Positions 9,576 to 24,741 of a stretch of DNA of 64,000 bases are shown here, piece by piece. The number at the start of each line of letters is the position of its first letter. Position 1 is the first letter of the stretch. The translations under genes and the position numbers were made by a program. Source of the DNA: JBCCGE01 sp039029455 (lineage in GTDB: Bacteria > Pseudomonadota > Gammaproteobacteria > Arenicellales > Poriferihabitantaceae); contig JBCCGE010000005.1 of the NCBI GenBank assembly GCA_039029455.1, positions 1 through 64,000 of the forward strand, given 5' to 3'. The notes below the pieces were generated by a model that worked only from the letters and a program-made list of their open reading frames with translations, did no database searches and was not told where the DNA came from.

Positions 9576-11027
9576 ATGAGCTCAACCGAAAAAGACCTTA
9601 CCTCGCTGGTTCAGCGAGAGTACAAAGAAGGTTTTGTAACCGATATTGAGGCGGATACATTGCCGCCCGGACTGAATGAAGATGTCATTCGGACCATATC
9701 TATCAAAAAAAATGAACCTGATTTCATGCTTCAGTGGAGACTAGAGGCCTATGAAAGATGGTTGACGATGTCAGACCCCGAATGGGCCCATCTGCATCAC
9801 CCTCCGATTAATTTTCAGGACATCAGCTATTTTTCGGCACCAAAGCCCAAGGAACTGCTGGACAGTCTGGATGAGGTAGATCCTAAGCTTCTTGAAACCT
9901 ATGAAAAACTGGGAATTCCGATTGAGGAACAAAAAGCACTGGCTGGTGTAAAAGTGGCCGTTGATGCCGTGTTTGATAGCGTTTCTGTTGCAACGACATT
10001 TAGAGAAACTCTTGCCGAAGCGGGAGTCATATTCTGTCCGATTTCAGAAGCACTTCAGGAATATCCGGAGCTTGTGCAGCAGTATCTTGGTACGGTGGTG
10101 CCGGCGGGTGATAATTTTTATGCTGCGCTAAATTCTGCGGTTTTCAGCGATGGTTCTTTTGTCTATGTGCCCAAGGGCGTCAGGTGTCCGATGGAATTGT
10201 CGACCTATTTCCGGATCAATGCGATGAATACCGGACAGTTTGAACGGACACTAATCGTGGCGGATGAAGACAGCTATGTCAGTTATCTGGAGGGTTGTAC
10301 CGCACCGATGCGCGATGAAAATCAGCTTCATGCTGCGGTTGTAGAACTGGTCGCGATGAAAGGAGCAGAAATCAAGTATTCCACTGTGCAGAACTGGTAT
10401 CCCGGTGACGAGAATGGTGTCGGTGGAATCTACAACTTTGTAACAAAACGCGGCGTCTGTCGCGGTGAGTCGTCGAAAATTTCCTGGACGCAGGTTGAAA
10501 CAGGCTCTGCGATTACCTGGAAATATCCCAGCGTGATTCTTGAGGGCAACAATTCGATCGGAGAATTCTATTCTGTTGCACTAACCAACAATTATCAGCA
10601 GGCAGACACTGGAACGAAAATGGTGCATATTGGAAAAAACTCCAAAAGCACCATAATCTCAAAAGGCATTTCAGCGGGCAGAGGGCAAAACGCTTACCGT
10701 GGTCTGGTCAAGGTCGTGAAAGGCGCTGAAAACGCGCGGAATTATTCCCAGTGCGATTCGCTCTTGATGGGAGACAAGTGCGGTGCCCATACGTTTCCGT
10801 ACATGGAAGTAAAAAATCCGACGGCCACTGTCGAGCACGAAGCGACGACATCCCGAATAGGTGAAGATCAACTCTTTTATTGCCGGCAGCGCGGAATGTC
10901 TGAAGAAGACGCAGTTTCGATGATCGTAAACGGATTTTGTAAAGAGGTGTTTAAAGAGCTGCCAATGGAATTTGCAGTAGAAGCCCAAAAGCTGTTGGGT
11001 ATCAGTTTGGAAGGTTCGGTCGGGTAG
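9576..11027 (+). CDS. sufB: Fe-S cluster scaffold protein SufB
   Basis: SufB is the core scaffold of the SUF system; with SufC and SufD it forms the SufBC2D complex where Fe-S clusters are built. The 483-residue protein is full length and includes the conserved stretches [57 protein letters not shown] and [19 protein letters not shown], with the C-terminal [16 protein letters not shown]. An inverted repeat overlaps its stop codon (see 11015-11037). sufC starts 40 bases later. Confidence 0.97.
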   Translation: MSSTEKDLTSLVQREYKEGFVTDIEADTLPPGLNEDVIRTISIKKNEPDFMLQWRLEAYERWLTMSDPEWAHLHHPPINFQDISYFSAPKPKELLDSLDEVDPKLLETYEKLGIPIEEQKALAGVKVAVDAVFDSVSVATTFRETLAEAGVIFCPISEALQEYPELVQQYLGTVVPAGDNFYAALNSAVFSDGSFVYVPKGVRCPMELSTYFRINAMNTGQFERTLIVADEDSYVSYLEGCTAPMRDENQLHAAVVELVAMKGAEIKYSTVQNWYPGDENGVGGIYNFVTKRGVCRGESSKISWTQVETGSAITWKYPSVILEGNNSIGEFYSVALTNNYQQADTGTKMVHIGKNSKSTIISKGISAGRGQNAYRGLVKVVKGAENARNYSQCDSLLMGDKCGAHTFPYMEVKNPTATVEHEATTSRIGEDQLFYCRQRGMSEEDAVSMIVNGFCKEVFKELPMEFAVEAQKLLGISLEGSVG

Positions 11028-11037
11028 TCCGACCGAA
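11015..11037 (+). promoter_or_regulatory. Intercistronic hairpin at the sufB stop codon
   Basis: A perfect 9-bp inverted repeat, TTCGGTCGG and CCGACCGAA, with a 5-base loop encloses the sufB stop codon. Two G-T pairs can extend it. There is no T-run after it, so it is not a classical intrinsic terminator. It could stabilise the sufB 3' end or adjust sufB:sufC stoichiometry. Confidence 0.5.
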
Positions 11038-11067
11038 TTCTCCTGATTTATTTCGCGTTATTCAGAT

Positions 11068-11820
11068 ATGTTATCAATTAAAGATTTGCACGCCAGCGTA
11101 GACGGTAAACCCATCCTAAAAGGTATAAACCTGGAAGTAGGAACTGGAGAGGTTCACGCAATTATGGGTCCAAACGGTTCCGGAAAAAGTACGTTGGCGG
11201 GCGTGCTTGCGGGGCGGGACAGTTATGAAATATCTGCAGGCTCTGTGGAATACCGGGAACAGGACCTTCTCGATATGGAGCCGGAAATTCGCGCCCGAGA
11301 GGGGGTGTTTCTGGCGTTTCAGTATCCTGTCGAGATTCCAGGCGTCTCCAACCTTTATTTGTTGAAAGCTGCAATCAATGCAATAAAAAAGCATAGAGGG
11401 GAAGACGAGCTGGATGCAATGAATTTTCTCAAGCTGATCAAGGAAAAGGCTGCGATGGTCGAGATGAAACAGGAGTTTCTCTATCGATCTGTAAATGAGG
11501 GTTTTTCGGGCGGGGAGAAGAAACGCAACGAAATACTGCAGATGGCGCTTCTGGAACCATATCTGAGCATATTGGACGAGACGGACTCAGGTCTCGACAT
11601 CGATGCGCTCAAGATCGTTTCCAAGGGTGTCAATGCGCTCCGAAATGAAGATCGTTCGATGATTGTGGTCACACATTATCAGCGACTGCTCGAGTATATT
11701 GTGCCGGACTATGTGCATGTTCTTGCGGATGGAAGGGTTATCAAGTCGGGTGACAAGTCCCTCGCGCTGGAACTTGAGGAAAAGGGATACGGGTGGATTG
11801 AAGATCAGGCTGCGGCCTGA
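11068..11820 (+). CDS. sufC: SUF system ATPase SufC
   Basis: SufC is the ABC-type ATPase of the SufBC2D complex; its ATP-driven dimerisation reshapes SufB-SufD during cluster assembly. The 250-residue soluble protein has Walker [13 protein letters not shown] (residues ~33-44), the Q-loop [11 protein letters not shown], signature [13 protein letters not shown], Walker B and the typical SufC sequence [15 protein letters not shown], and the switch His in VVTHYQR. No membrane segment is present, as expected. The gene sits 40 bases after sufB and 12 before sufD. Confidence 0.97.
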   Translation: MLSIKDLHASVDGKPILKGINLEVGTGEVHAIMGPNGSGKSTLAGVLAGRDSYEISAGSVEYREQDLLDMEPEIRAREGVFLAFQYPVEIPGVSNLYLLKAAINAIKKHRGEDELDAMNFLKLIKEKAAMVEMKQEFLYRSVNEGFSGGEKKRNEILQMALLEPYLSILDETDSGLDIDALKIVSKGVNALRNEDRSMIVVTHYQRLLEYIVPDYVHVLADGRVIKSGDKSLALELEEKGYGWIEDQAAA

Positions 11821-11832
11821 CGGTAATGCCAG

Positions 11833-13143
11833 ATGAACGATGTGATCGAACACTATGTGGACCAGCATGTGGCAATGCGGTCAGGATTGCCGGGTAACAG
11901 TTCTGAGTGGCTGCAGCAGCACCGCCAGCAATCTATCAGTGCATTTGAAAAACTGGGATTTCCAACTGTCAGAAATGAGGCCTGGAAATACACTGACACC
12001 AAGCTGATCAGCAACAAGCATTTCGTTATCCCGGAACCGGCAGAGATTTCAGCAGGTGCGATTGATCAGAGTGTTCTGGATGCAATAGACGGCATTCAGT
12101 GTTATCGGGTTGTTTTGCACAATGGCCGTTTTGTAAAAGAACGTTCAATCCTGCCGGACAAAGAAGCTGGAGTGGCACCTGTTGTTTCTCTGGCTGAAGT
12201 GATTGAGGAAATGGAGACAACCATTTCTTCAAAATCTCCGTTCAATGACGGATTGCAGGCTTTGAATCAGGCGTTTTTAGCGGACGGTGTTGTGGTGCGG
12301 CTTGCGGCAAAGCAGGCGCTGGATAAGCCTCTGGAAATACTGCACATTACGAGTGGAGACCGTATTTGCAGTCAACCAAATGTATTCCTGACGCTTGGGG
12401 AGGGTTCCAAAGCTGTGGTGGTGGAACGGTACGTGACCAGCGACGCCGCCGTAACATGGACCAACAGCCAAACCAGAGCTCAACTGGAAGCGGATTCTTC
12501 TCTCGATCACTATATCGTCCAAACGAGCTCTGCGAAAAGCTACCTGGTAACCGACGTCGAGGCGAAACAGAATAGTGGCAGTCGATACAGCGCTCGGACT
12601 ATTACACTGGGATCGGGTTTGACTCGAAACAATCTTTCAACACATATGCTTGAGGAGCATGCACACTGTGACATGTTTGGGCTGTACTCAATGAGCGGGC
12701 GGCAGCATGTGGATAACTACACGACCATGATCCATGGTGCGGCCAATTGCTCCAGCAGAGAATTGTACAAGGGTGTGCTTAACCAGCGCTCGCGGGGTGT
12801 TTTTCATGGTCGGATAAAGGTAGAGAAAGATGCGCAGAAAACTGATGCAGAGCAAAGCAATAACACGCTTCTGCTGTCGCGCGATGCTGAAATCGATACC
12901 AAACCCCAGCTGGAGATTTACGCCGACGATGTCAAATGTTCCCACGGCGCAACAATTGGTCAAATAGACAAAAACTCACTGTTCTATTTGCGGTCTCGGG
13001 GTATAGATGATGTTGCGGCGCGATCGCTGCTCACATTTGCGTTTGTCAACGATGTGCTGGCAGAGGTTGAGATACCGGAACTGCGTGAATATCTTGAGAG
13101 TCAGTTGATTTCCCAGCTTGTGCCGGGAGAGGAGGTCGCATAA
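11833..13143 (+). CDS. sufD: Fe-S cluster assembly protein SufD
   Basis: SufD is the SufB paralogue that pairs with it in the SufBC2D scaffold and is needed for iron acquisition by the complex. The 436-residue protein contains the N-terminal NEAWKYTD motif, the beta-helix core shared with SufB, and near the C-terminus CSHGATIGQIDKNSLFYLRSRGI, typical of SufD. It starts 12 bases after sufC. Its stop overlaps the start of sufT by one base (TAATG), which indicates coupling. Confidence 0.95.
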   Translation: MNDVIEHYVDQHVAMRSGLPGNSSEWLQQHRQQSISAFEKLGFPTVRNEAWKYTDTKLISNKHFVIPEPAEISAGAIDQSVLDAIDGIQCYRVVLHNGRFVKERSILPDKEAGVAPVVSLAEVIEEMETTISSKSPFNDGLQALNQAFLADGVVVRLAAKQALDKPLEILHITSGDRICSQPNVFLTLGEGSKAVVVERYVTSDAAVTWTNSQTRAQLEADSSLDHYIVQTSSAKSYLVTDVEAKQNSGSRYSARTITLGSGLTRNNLSTHMLEEHAHCDMFGLYSMSGRQHVDNYTTMIHGAANCSSRELYKGVLNQRSRGVFHGRIKVEKDAQKTDAEQSNNTLLLSRDAEIDTKPQLEIYADDVKCSHGATIGQIDKNSLFYLRSRGIDDVAARSLLTFAFVNDVLAEVEIPELREYLESQLISQLVPGEEVA

Positions 13144-13601
13144 TGAAACGGGTAACTTTTGAACCAGACACGGAAAAGGCCCGAAGTAGCGCGAAAAGAG
13201 ACAACATGATGGAGCAGTTTCTGTCGGGTAATATTCCGGATCCCGTAGAAATTGATGAAGAAGTCGTTCGAAAAACGGGCGGGAGCGCACCTACCACAGA
13301 GGAATTGCGCGAACGAGTGATCGAAGCCCTGAAGAATATTTATGATCCGGAAATTCCGGTAAACATCTTTGATCTTGGATTAATCTACCGGGTTGATATA
13401 AAAGAGAACGGATTTGCTGAGGTCGATATGACACTCACAGCTCCGGGATGTCCCGTTGCTCAAACTTTCCCCGGAATGGTGGAAGGGTCGGTAAAACTGG
13501 TGCCCGGAATCTCGGATGCAGTTGTTGAACTGGTCTGGGACCCGCCCTGGCGCCAGGACATGATCAGCGAAGCGGCGCGACTTGAACTGGGTCTGATCTG
13601 A
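13143..13601 (+). CDS. sufT: SUF-associated maturation protein SufT (DUF59/MIP18 family)
   Basis: DUF59 proteins act in Fe-S cluster maturation or transfer; SufT homologues help maturation under high demand for clusters. The 152-residue protein has a variable ~55-residue N-terminus, then the DUF59 domain with IYDPEIPVNIFDLGLIY, LTAPGCPVAQTFPG (containing the conserved Cys) and VVELVWDPPW. Its start overlaps the sufD stop by one base. It occupies the place where sufS and sufE or sufU would often be found. The assignment as SufT comes from the operon position and the domain. Confidence 0.88.
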   Translation: MKRVTFEPDTEKARSSAKRDNMMEQFLSGNIPDPVEIDEEVVRKTGGSAPTTEELRERVIEALKNIYDPEIPVNIFDLGLIYRVDIKENGFAEVDMTLTAPGCPVAQTFPGMVEGSVKLVPGISDAVVELVWDPPWRQDMISEAARLELGLI

Positions 13602-13610
13602 CAGTCTGAT

Positions 13611-13931
13611 ATGAGCGACTGGATGAATATTGTCGCCACTTCAGATCTGCTCCCCGGCGGTCATATGGTGGTCGACATAGACGATGCATCAATCGTGCTG
13701 GTAAATCTCGATGGTGACTATTTCGCAATTGAGAACATCTGCACTCACGATGGCAGTGAGATCGGTTCGGGTTGCATCATTGACGGGCAGATTGAGTGTC
13801 CGAGACACGGCGCCCGATTTGATGTTAAATCAGGTGAAGTAACAGCGCCTCCGGCCTATGAGTCGATTGATGTTTTTCCGGTTCGGGTAGTGGATGATGT
13901 CGTGCAGGTGAGAGATCACCGCTGGGACTGA
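13611..13931 (+). CDS. Rieske-type [2Fe-2S] ferredoxin, SUF operon member
   Basis: The 106-residue protein is a single Rieske domain. The cluster ligands are C-x-H in the segment CTHDGSEIGSG and C-x2-H in CPRHGARFD, followed by the proline-containing region TAPPAYESIDVFPV. It resembles the small ferredoxin components of ring-hydroxylating dioxygenases, but no oxygenase is nearby. Small Rieske proteins occur at the 3' end of other suf operons. A role as electron donor or cluster carrier for assembly is inference. It starts 9 bases after sufT and ends the operon. Confidence 0.88.
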   Translation: MSDWMNIVATSDLLPGGHMVVDIDDASIVLVNLDGDYFAIENICTHDGSEIGSGCIIDGQIECPRHGARFDVKSGEVTAPPAYESIDVFPVRVVDDVVQVRDHRWD

Positions 13932-13956
13932 CACACAAAATTCAGGCACTCAATAC

Positions 13957-14406
13957 TCACCGTCGTCTGACGGTGTAGCCAACGCCGGATTTTTCCTTAA
14001 GATCCACGACTACTTCTTTGCCCCCAAAACCATCCTTGAGCTCGTGCGCTCTGACCGTCAGATAGCGAGTATTTTCGGGGACCTTTATTCCACTGACCGA
14101 TCGGGTAAAGGGTTGTTCATTTTCATGAGGATGCAACAGCAGTCTGGTGAACGGGTCGCTATTTTTTCGTTTTAGAACATTTCCCTGTTCGTCCATAACA
14201 TCCCACCCGTCAGCGTAGTCCTGCCAGCCCGTGTCCGCATGCTCGACCGTGACATTAAATCGCCACGAGCCGTCGGTGGATTCGATGGCTTCAACCTGAA
14301 GTACGTCTGCGTCGCCGGATTGAGCGAGAACCGTTGACGGCATCATTGTCGTCATAACTGCAAATAATGTACTGAACAGAATCGTTCTGAGTGATTTTAT
14401 AGACAC
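13957..14406 (-). CDS. Small secreted protein of unknown function
   Basis: I do not recognise a named family. With the GTG start at 14406 the protein is ~149 residues and begins with a good signal peptide: a short basic segment (VSIKSLR), a hydrophobic core and cleavage probably after VLAQ. The frame is open further upstream to an ATG at 14544, but that would place ~46 odd residues before the signal. The mature part has WRFNVTVEHADTGWQDYADGW and a conserved-looking core HPHENEQPFTRS, then a C-terminal beta-rich segment. I recall similar short exported proteins in other proteobacteria, all without assigned function. It converges on the suf operon; a 7-bp inverted repeat (13958-13975) overlaps its last codons. 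Confidence 0.75.
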   Translation of the reverse strand: MSIKSLRTILFSTLFAVMTTMMPSTVLAQSGDADVLQVEAIESTDGSWRFNVTVEHADTGWQDYADGWDVMDEQGNVLKRKNSDPFTRLLLHPHENEQPFTRSVSGIKVPENTRYLTVRAHELKDGFGGKEVVVDLKEKSGVGYTVRRR

Positions 14407-14560
14407 TTTTCCAAGTGTTGCTGCGATGAGTATTCTGAGCATGTTTTTGACCAAACGAATTGCTGAATCGGCATAAGACTGATCACCTAAAGCCATCTTA
14501 GGAAGTGCATGACTTTTGACAGTATTTGAACGGAAAATGTTCACGGTATCAACATAATAA

Positions 14561-15913
<1,353 letters not shown>

Positions 15914-16014
15914 AAAACTTTCAGCCCGGAAACCAGACCGGGCGAGGTGCAGCAACCGGTGGTTCAGTCCTTAGCTCACTCCCGATAAAGCTGACAAAAC
16001 GATCAACTGACACA

Positions 16015-17325
16015 ATGATAAGGCTACTTAAGTCCACAAGTACGGACTTTACTGAAGAACTCGAAAATCTTCTCCTGCGTGAGTCTGAGATGGACCAGAA
16101 AATCCAGGAGGTTACTGCTTCAATAATTGCGGACGTTCGCCGGCGCGGGGACGAAGCGGTTCAAGAATATACAAATCGTTTCGATCAGGTGTCCGGGAAT
16201 CTGGAGCTGCCGTTAAGCCAGACTCAGGATGCCTTGAAGGCTATATCGAAAGAAATGAGAGGCGCCCTCGAAGCCGCCCACGAACGTATACTGTTTTACC
16301 ATCAGCAGGAAGTGCAGGCATCCTGGCAGATAGAAGAGAAAGACGGAACAGTTCTGGGTCAAAAAATTTCGCCGCTGGATCGTGTCGGGGTTTATGTTCC
16401 CGGCGGCAAAGCGGCTTATCCTTCGTCGGTACTGATGACTGTGGTTCCGGCTAAAGTTGCCGGTGTTAAGGAAATCATCATGGTAGTGCCTACACCCGGT
16501 GGAGATGTCAGCCAGGCCGTTCTGGCCGCAGCTGCAGTCGTCGGCGTTAATCGCGTATTTACAATTGGGGGTGCGCAGGCCATAGCTGCGCTTGCCTATG
16601 GCACCGAGACGATTCCCGCTGTTGACAAGATCGTGGGTCCGGGAAATGCCTACGTGGCGGCAGCAAAACGTTTGGTGTTTGGCAAGGTTGGCATCGACAT
16701 GATCGCTGGTCCCTCTGAAGTTCTGGTGATAGCGGATGAGACGAGTGATCCAGACTGGATTGCTATGGATCTTTTTGCTCAGGCCGAACATGATGAACTT
16801 GCACAATCAATTTTGTTAACCACGTCAGACAAAGTCGCTGCCGGCGTTCTCGAATCCATCAAACGGCTGCTGCCCACAATGCCGCGTAAAGACATCATTC
16901 AGAAATCACTATTAAACTATGGCGCACTTATAGTTGCCGAAAACAATGAGGTTGCAGCATCGATTGCAAATCGAATAGCTCCCGAACACCTTGAACTCAT
17001 GGTAGAAGATGTGGATGGATGGTTTGCACGTATTCATCATGCGGGCGCGATCTTTTGCGGGCGGTATAGCGCTGAGTCCCTGGGTGACTATTGTGCGGGT
17101 CCAAATCATGTTTTGCCTACCGCAGGGACAGCGCGATTCAGTTCACCTCTTGGGGTGTATGATTTTCAAAAGCGGAGCAGCATCATTCAAGCCTCTCGCG
17201 GAGGAGCCGACAAAATGGCGGCGATAGCATCGAAACTGGCGCGATCAGAAGGCCTCTTTGCCCATGCCTGTTCGGCAGAATACCGCTTGGTTCGCAAGCC
17301 AGAGAACGAGATTACCGATGCCTAA
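16015..17325 (+). CDS. hisD: Histidinol dehydrogenase HisD
   Basis: HisD oxidises L-histidinol to histidine in two NAD-dependent steps, the end of histidine synthesis. From the ATG at 16015 the protein is 436 residues, the usual size; the frame is open further upstream but that part overlaps murA and does not look like HisD. Landmarks are [53 protein letters not shown], and [10 protein letters not shown] with zinc-ligand region, plus C-terminal GPNHVLPT. Its last 8 bases overlap hisC, so the two are coupled. Confidence 0.96.
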   Translation: MIRLLKSTSTDFTEELENLLLRESEMDQKIQEVTASIIADVRRRGDEAVQEYTNRFDQVSGNLELPLSQTQDALKAISKEMRGALEAAHERILFYHQQEVQASWQIEEKDGTVLGQKISPLDRVGVYVPGGKAAYPSSVLMTVVPAKVAGVKEIIMVVPTPGGDVSQAVLAAAAVVGVNRVFTIGGAQAIAALAYGTETIPAVDKIVGPGNAYVAAAKRLVFGKVGIDMIAGPSEVLVIADETSDPDWIAMDLFAQAEHDELAQSILLTTSDKVAAGVLESIKRLLPTMPRKDIIQKSLLNYGALIVAENNEVAASIANRIAPEHLELMVEDVDGWFARIHHAGAIFCGRYSAESLGDYCAGPNHVLPTAGTARFSSPLGVYDFQKRSSIIQASRGGADKMAAIASKLARSEGLFAHACSAEYRLVRKPENEITDA

Positions 17326-18383
17326 GAATTCGGCAGCCGACGTTATCGAATCTCTGGTCACACCTGAGGTCCGCGCGCTTTCAGCGTATCATGTGCCAGG
17401 CTCAGATGGGCTTTTGAAAATGGATGCAATGGAAAGCCCGTATGAGCTGAGTGCCGATGTACGAGGCGAATGGCAACATTTTCTCAAATCAGTTTCGTTC
17501 AATCGTTATCCGGATCCGGATTCGAAAGCACTGAAGCGCAAGATTCGTTCCACGTATCGCGTTCCGAGTGGTATTGAAATGATCCTTGGCAACGGTTCTG
17601 ATGAACTCATACAAATGATTGCGATGCTGGTTGGTTCAACCCACCGACCCATTATTGCACCTTCGCCGTCATTTTCGATGTACAGGCAAATTTCTAAAAT
17701 GTTGGGCTGCGGCTACGTTCCTGTGCCACTCAACAAGGACTATTCGCTGGATTCGTCATCGATGTTAGAGTGCATTGAAAGACACGATCCGGCATGTATT
17801 TTTATTGCGTATCCCAATAACCCGACTGGAAACTGTTTTGACGAAAGCGCCATTGAGCAGATTCTGCACACAGCAAACGGACTGGTTGTTCTGGACGAGG
17901 CGTATTTTGCGTTTTGTCGGAAATCCTGGATGTCCTCAATACAATCCTGGGAAAACCTGATTGTGCTTCGTACTCTATCGAAAAGCGGACTGGCAGGCTT
18001 GCGTCTTGGAATGCTCTTCGCACATCCAAAATGGGCGGGAGAGCTCGAAAAGATCCGCTTGCCCTACAACATTAATGTACTGACCCAATGCAGTGCGGAG
18101 TTTATGCTCGATCATTTCGACCTGCTCGAGTCGCAGGCTGAACAAATTATGGAGGAGCGTGGCAAGATGTTCGCACAGTTGTCGAAAATCCCTGGTCTGA
18201 AAGTTTACCCTAGCGAGGCCAATTTTCTGCTGATTCAGGTAGAACAGGCGTCTGATTTACATCAGGCACTTATTGGTGAAGGTATTCTTGTCAAGAATCT
18301 TGATGGCGCCGATTCCGGACTGCAAAGTTGTCTGCGTCTTACTGTCGGTGCACCGGACGAAAACAGGGCACTGGTCACTGCGA

Positions 18384-18403
<20 letters not shown>
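17318..18403 (+). CDS. hisC: Histidinol-phosphate aminotransferase HisC
   Basis: HisC is a PLP-dependent class I/II aminotransferase converting imidazole-acetol phosphate to histidinol phosphate. The chosen ATG at 17318 overlaps the hisD stop region and gives 361 residues, normal for the family. Visible are [18 protein letters not shown], the PNNPTGN motif, DEAYFAF, and the PLP lysine in [14 protein letters not shown], with the C-terminal LRLTVG. The last 20 bases overlap the 3' end of convergent tmcA. Confidence 0.96.
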
Positions 18404-21857
<3,454 letters not shown>

Positions 21858-21917
21858 CAATACGAGATAAAAATATTGGAATTCAATGGTAGGATACCCG
21901 CTTTTGCAGTGTTCCCG

Positions 21918-22937
21918 ATGAAGTTTTTCCAGTCTTTTTTCGTCAAGCAAGAACCGGCCCATGGCAGCGAATCCGCAGAGACTGAGCGCAGTGTTTTCTA
22001 CCGTCTTAAGAAGTCCAGGAACCAGCTATCGGGTGGCATTAGATCTCTTTTTTCCTCCGCACCAAGTGTTGATGACGATTTTTTCGAAGAGCTGGAAGAC
22101 CAGCTTCTGATCGCTGATTTTGGAGTGAGCGCCAGTCATCAGCTTGTTGAGTCAGTGAGGGAGTTCAGTCACGGTAACAGCGCATTGACGGCTAATGAAC
22201 TGGTTGAAAACTTACGAAACCAGATTGGTTCTATTCTTCACAAGAGCCAGGGTCAGGATCTGCAGCTAAATCCGGAATCCGATCGTCCATTCGTTATCCT
22301 GATGGTTGGCGTAAACGGTGTAGGTAAAACTACGACATGTGCCAAGCTGGCTTCAAAGGCCAAACTGCAGGGCCACAATGTAGTTCTGGCAGCGTGCGAT
22401 ACCTTTCGCGCGGCAGCGATCGAGCAGCTCCAAACTTGGGGCGATCGTCTGGATATTCCGGTAGTCGCCCAGTCTCATGGGTCTGACGCGGCGGCCGTTG
22501 CATTTGATGCTTTCGATTCGGCTCGGGCGAAAACAGCAGATTTACTGATTATTGATTCGGCCGGACGACAGCACACGCATACCGACCTAATGGAACAGCT
22601 AAAAAAAATAAAGCGGGTGCTGCAAAAGGCACACACTGATATCCCTGACGAGATCTGGCTGACAGTCGATGCAGGAAATGGACAAAATGTACTTTCACAG
22701 GTGGAGAGTTTCCACAATGCTGTCGGATTGACAGGCCTGTGCGTGACCAAACTGGACGGCACAGCTAAAGGAGGAGTGATTGTATCCGTAGCTCAAAAAT
22801 TCCATTTGCCTATCCGATTCATTGGTGTCGGTGAGTCGATTGACGACTTGCGCGTTTTTGATACTGACAGTTTTGTGGATGCGATACTTCCCGCAGACAC
22901 CGGAATCGACTCTGATGGGGAACCTGTTACTGCATGA
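21918..22937 (+). CDS. ftsY: Signal recognition particle receptor FtsY
   Basis: FtsY is the membrane-associated GTPase that receives ribosome-SRP complexes and delivers them to SecYEG. From the ATG at 21918 it is 339 residues with only a short N-terminal A region. The NG domain is complete: GVNGVGKTTTCAKLA (G1), DTFRAAAIEQL, DSAGRQHTHTDLM (G3) and TKLDGTAKGG (G4). The short A domain suggests weaker acidic membrane-targeting than in E. coli FtsY. ftsE overlaps its last 4 bases. Confidence 0.96.
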   Translation: MKFFQSFFVKQEPAHGSESAETERSVFYRLKKSRNQLSGGIRSLFSSAPSVDDDFFEELEDQLLIADFGVSASHQLVESVREFSHGNSALTANELVENLRNQIGSILHKSQGQDLQLNPESDRPFVILMVGVNGVGKTTTCAKLASKAKLQGHNVVLAACDTFRAAAIEQLQTWGDRLDIPVVAQSHGSDAAAVAFDAFDSARAKTADLLIIDSAGRQHTHTDLMEQLKKIKRVLQKAHTDIPDEIWLTVDAGNGQNVLSQVESFHNAVGLTGLCVTKLDGTAKGGVIVSVAQKFHLPIRFIGVGESIDDLRVFDTDSFVDAILPADTGIDSDGEPVTA

Positions 22938-23608
22938 TCCGTTTCAGTCAAGTCTCAAAAAAGTACCCCAATGGGTTCGAGGCACTGAAAAACTTGTCGT
23001 TCCAGATAGAGCAGGGAGCATTCTGCTTTTTAACCGGTCAGTCGGGTGCTGGGAAAAGTACATTGCTCAAACTGATTTCGCTGACCGAGACCGCCACTCG
23101 TGGCCAGGTTCTGGTCAATGATATTAATATTTCCAGACTTCGTGGAAATAAGGTGGCGAAGCATCGTCGAGCAATAGGGACGGTTTATCAGGATCACAAG
23201 CTTTTACACGATCGCACCGTTGAAGATAACGTTGCCCTGCCTCTGGTGGTAGCGGGGTGTGAGTACCGCGAGACTAATCGCAGGGTGAGAGCGGCGCTTG
23301 ATAAAGTCGGATTGCTGAAAAAATCCAAACGTTATCCAATTACTCTGTCGGGCGGAGAGCAACAAAGAGTCGGCATTGCCCGTGCGGTCGTGGGACGCCC
23401 AGATATACTTCTGGCCGACGAGCCGACGGGTAATCTGGATCCGGAACTTGCCGATGAGATCATGCAACTCTTTTTTGAGTTCAACCGGGTAGAGGTAACC
23501 GTCGTAGTCGCCACCCACGACTACCGCCATCTGAATAGCGAGAATACCAACGTCATACGTCTTGTGGAGGGCAGACTGTCAGATTATCCGGGGTCGGTTG
23601 ATGAATAG
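22934..23608 (+). CDS. ftsE: Cell division ABC ATPase FtsE
   Basis: FtsE with FtsX forms the divisome ABC complex that activates peptidoglycan hydrolases through periplasmic partners. The 224-residue protein has Walker A GQSGAGKSTLLKL, the Q-loop VYQDHKLL, signature LSGGEQQRVGIARA, Walker B ILLADEPTGNLDP and the switch His in VVATHD. Start overlaps the ftsY stop (ATGA), and ftsX overlaps its end, so ftsY-ftsE-ftsX is one tightly coupled unit. Confidence 0.96.
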   Translation: MIRFSQVSKKYPNGFEALKNLSFQIEQGAFCFLTGQSGAGKSTLLKLISLTETATRGQVLVNDINISRLRGNKVAKHRRAIGTVYQDHKLLHDRTVEDNVALPLVVAGCEYRETNRRVRAALDKVGLLKKSKRYPITLSGGEQQRVGIARAVVGRPDILLADEPTGNLDPELADEIMQLFFEFNRVEVTVVVATHDYRHLNSENTNVIRLVEGRLSDYPGSVDE

Positions 23609-24542
23609 TTATCTATTGCGGCATCTGCAGGTTTTTCTCGACACTCTGGGGCGGATGTGGGCTGCGCCTGCGGCTACTCTTTTAACAATGTCAATTCTGG
23701 GAATTGCATTGGCGTTACCACTTGTGCTGCTGAAAATAGCGGACAGCCTGCAACAGGTCGCCGGAAACTGGCAGGGGAAACCCGAGATTTCTGTTTTTCT
23801 TTCTATGGACGCCGGGGGTGATTTGGAGGACCTTGATCAACGCGCGATCAGCTACGGTCAGAACCTGCTTAACAATCCTGCGATAGATGATATTCAGTAC
23901 ATCTCACCGCAGCAGGCATTAGAGGAGTTTAAGGAATCCTCGGGGTTTGGTTCGGCAGTCGATCAACTGTCCGATAACCCGTTGCCGCCATTATTGGTAA
24001 TTTATCCCAATGCGGATCAGTCACTTGAGGATATTCAGAAACTTGTTCAGGACCTTGAAGAGCGGGCTGATGTCGATTCCGCTAACTTTGATCACCGCTG
24101 GCTCCAGCGTCTCGGGGCAATAGTAGATTTGTTCCGCTTTGCTGTGCTGATCCTTGCATTGGTGATGTCAGTCGGTGTCGTACTTATCGTGAGTAATACG
24201 GTACGGATGAGTATCCTCGACAGGTCCGACGAAATAGAGATTGTCAATCAGGTGGGTGGCACGGAAGGATTCATTCGTCGACCGTTTCTCTATCAAGGCT
24301 TTTTGCAGGGAGCACTGGGTGGACTGATTGGAATTCTGATCAGCTCAGCAATTTTATTTTTGCTGTCACGGCCGGTAGAACAGCTCGCAACGCTTTATCA
24401 GAGTCAGTTTCGGATTGGCTGGCTCGATCAGAACACCGCTTTGATTGCGTTGGTGGCGATCTCTTGCCTGGGATGGTTAGCCGCGCGTTTAACTGTCGAC
24501 AGGCATTTGCGCTCGCTTAGAGTTAGCGCGCGCGGAAAGTGA
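23601..24542 (+). CDS. ftsX: Cell division permease FtsX
   Basis: FtsX is the membrane partner of FtsE. From the ATG at 23601, inside the end of ftsE, it is 313 residues: cytoplasmic N-terminus, a first transmembrane helix (~residues 24-45), a large periplasmic domain ([10 protein letters not shown] to [10 protein letters not shown]), and three more membrane segments with the FtsX-domain sequence [20 protein letters not shown]. The usual downstream neighbour rpoH is not here; instead infA converges on it, and the two 3' ends overlap by 20 bases. Confidence 0.95.
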   Translation: MNSYLLRHLQVFLDTLGRMWAAPAATLLTMSILGIALALPLVLLKIADSLQQVAGNWQGKPEISVFLSMDAGGDLEDLDQRAISYGQNLLNNPAIDDIQYISPQQALEEFKESSGFGSAVDQLSDNPLPPLLVIYPNADQSLEDIQKLVQDLEERADVDSANFDHRWLQRLGAIVDLFRFAVLILALVMSVGVVLIVSNTVRMSILDRSDEIEIVNQVGGTEGFIRRPFLYQGFLQGALGGLIGILISSAILFLLSRPVEQLATLYQSQFRIGWLDQNTALIALVAISCLGWLAARLTVDRHLRSLRVSARGK

Positions 24543-24741
24543 TGCGGCCTTTCGAAAGGTCGTAAGGTGTAAGCTGCACTGTCACTTTGTCGCCTCGCAG
24601 GATACGGATATAGTGCTTGCGCATTTTTCCGGAAATATGAGCAATGATTTCGTGCCCGTTTTCCAACTCCACGCGAAACTGCGTATTGGGTAATGCTTCG
24701 ATAATGGTACCTTCCATTTCGATGCTCTCTTCTTTTGCCAT
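24523..24741 (-). CDS. infA: Translation initiation factor IF-1
   Basis: IF-1 binds the ribosomal A site and assists IF-2 and IF-3 during initiation. The 72-residue protein from the ATG at 24741 is one S1-like OB fold: [43 protein letters not shown] and [14 protein letters not shown], nearly identical to the family consensus. It is a single-gene unit whose last 20 bases overlap ftsX on the other strand. Confidence 0.97.
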   Translation of the reverse strand: MAKEESIEMEGTIIEALPNTQFRVELENGHEIIAHISGKMRKHYIRILRGDKVTVQLTPYDLSKGRITFRAR

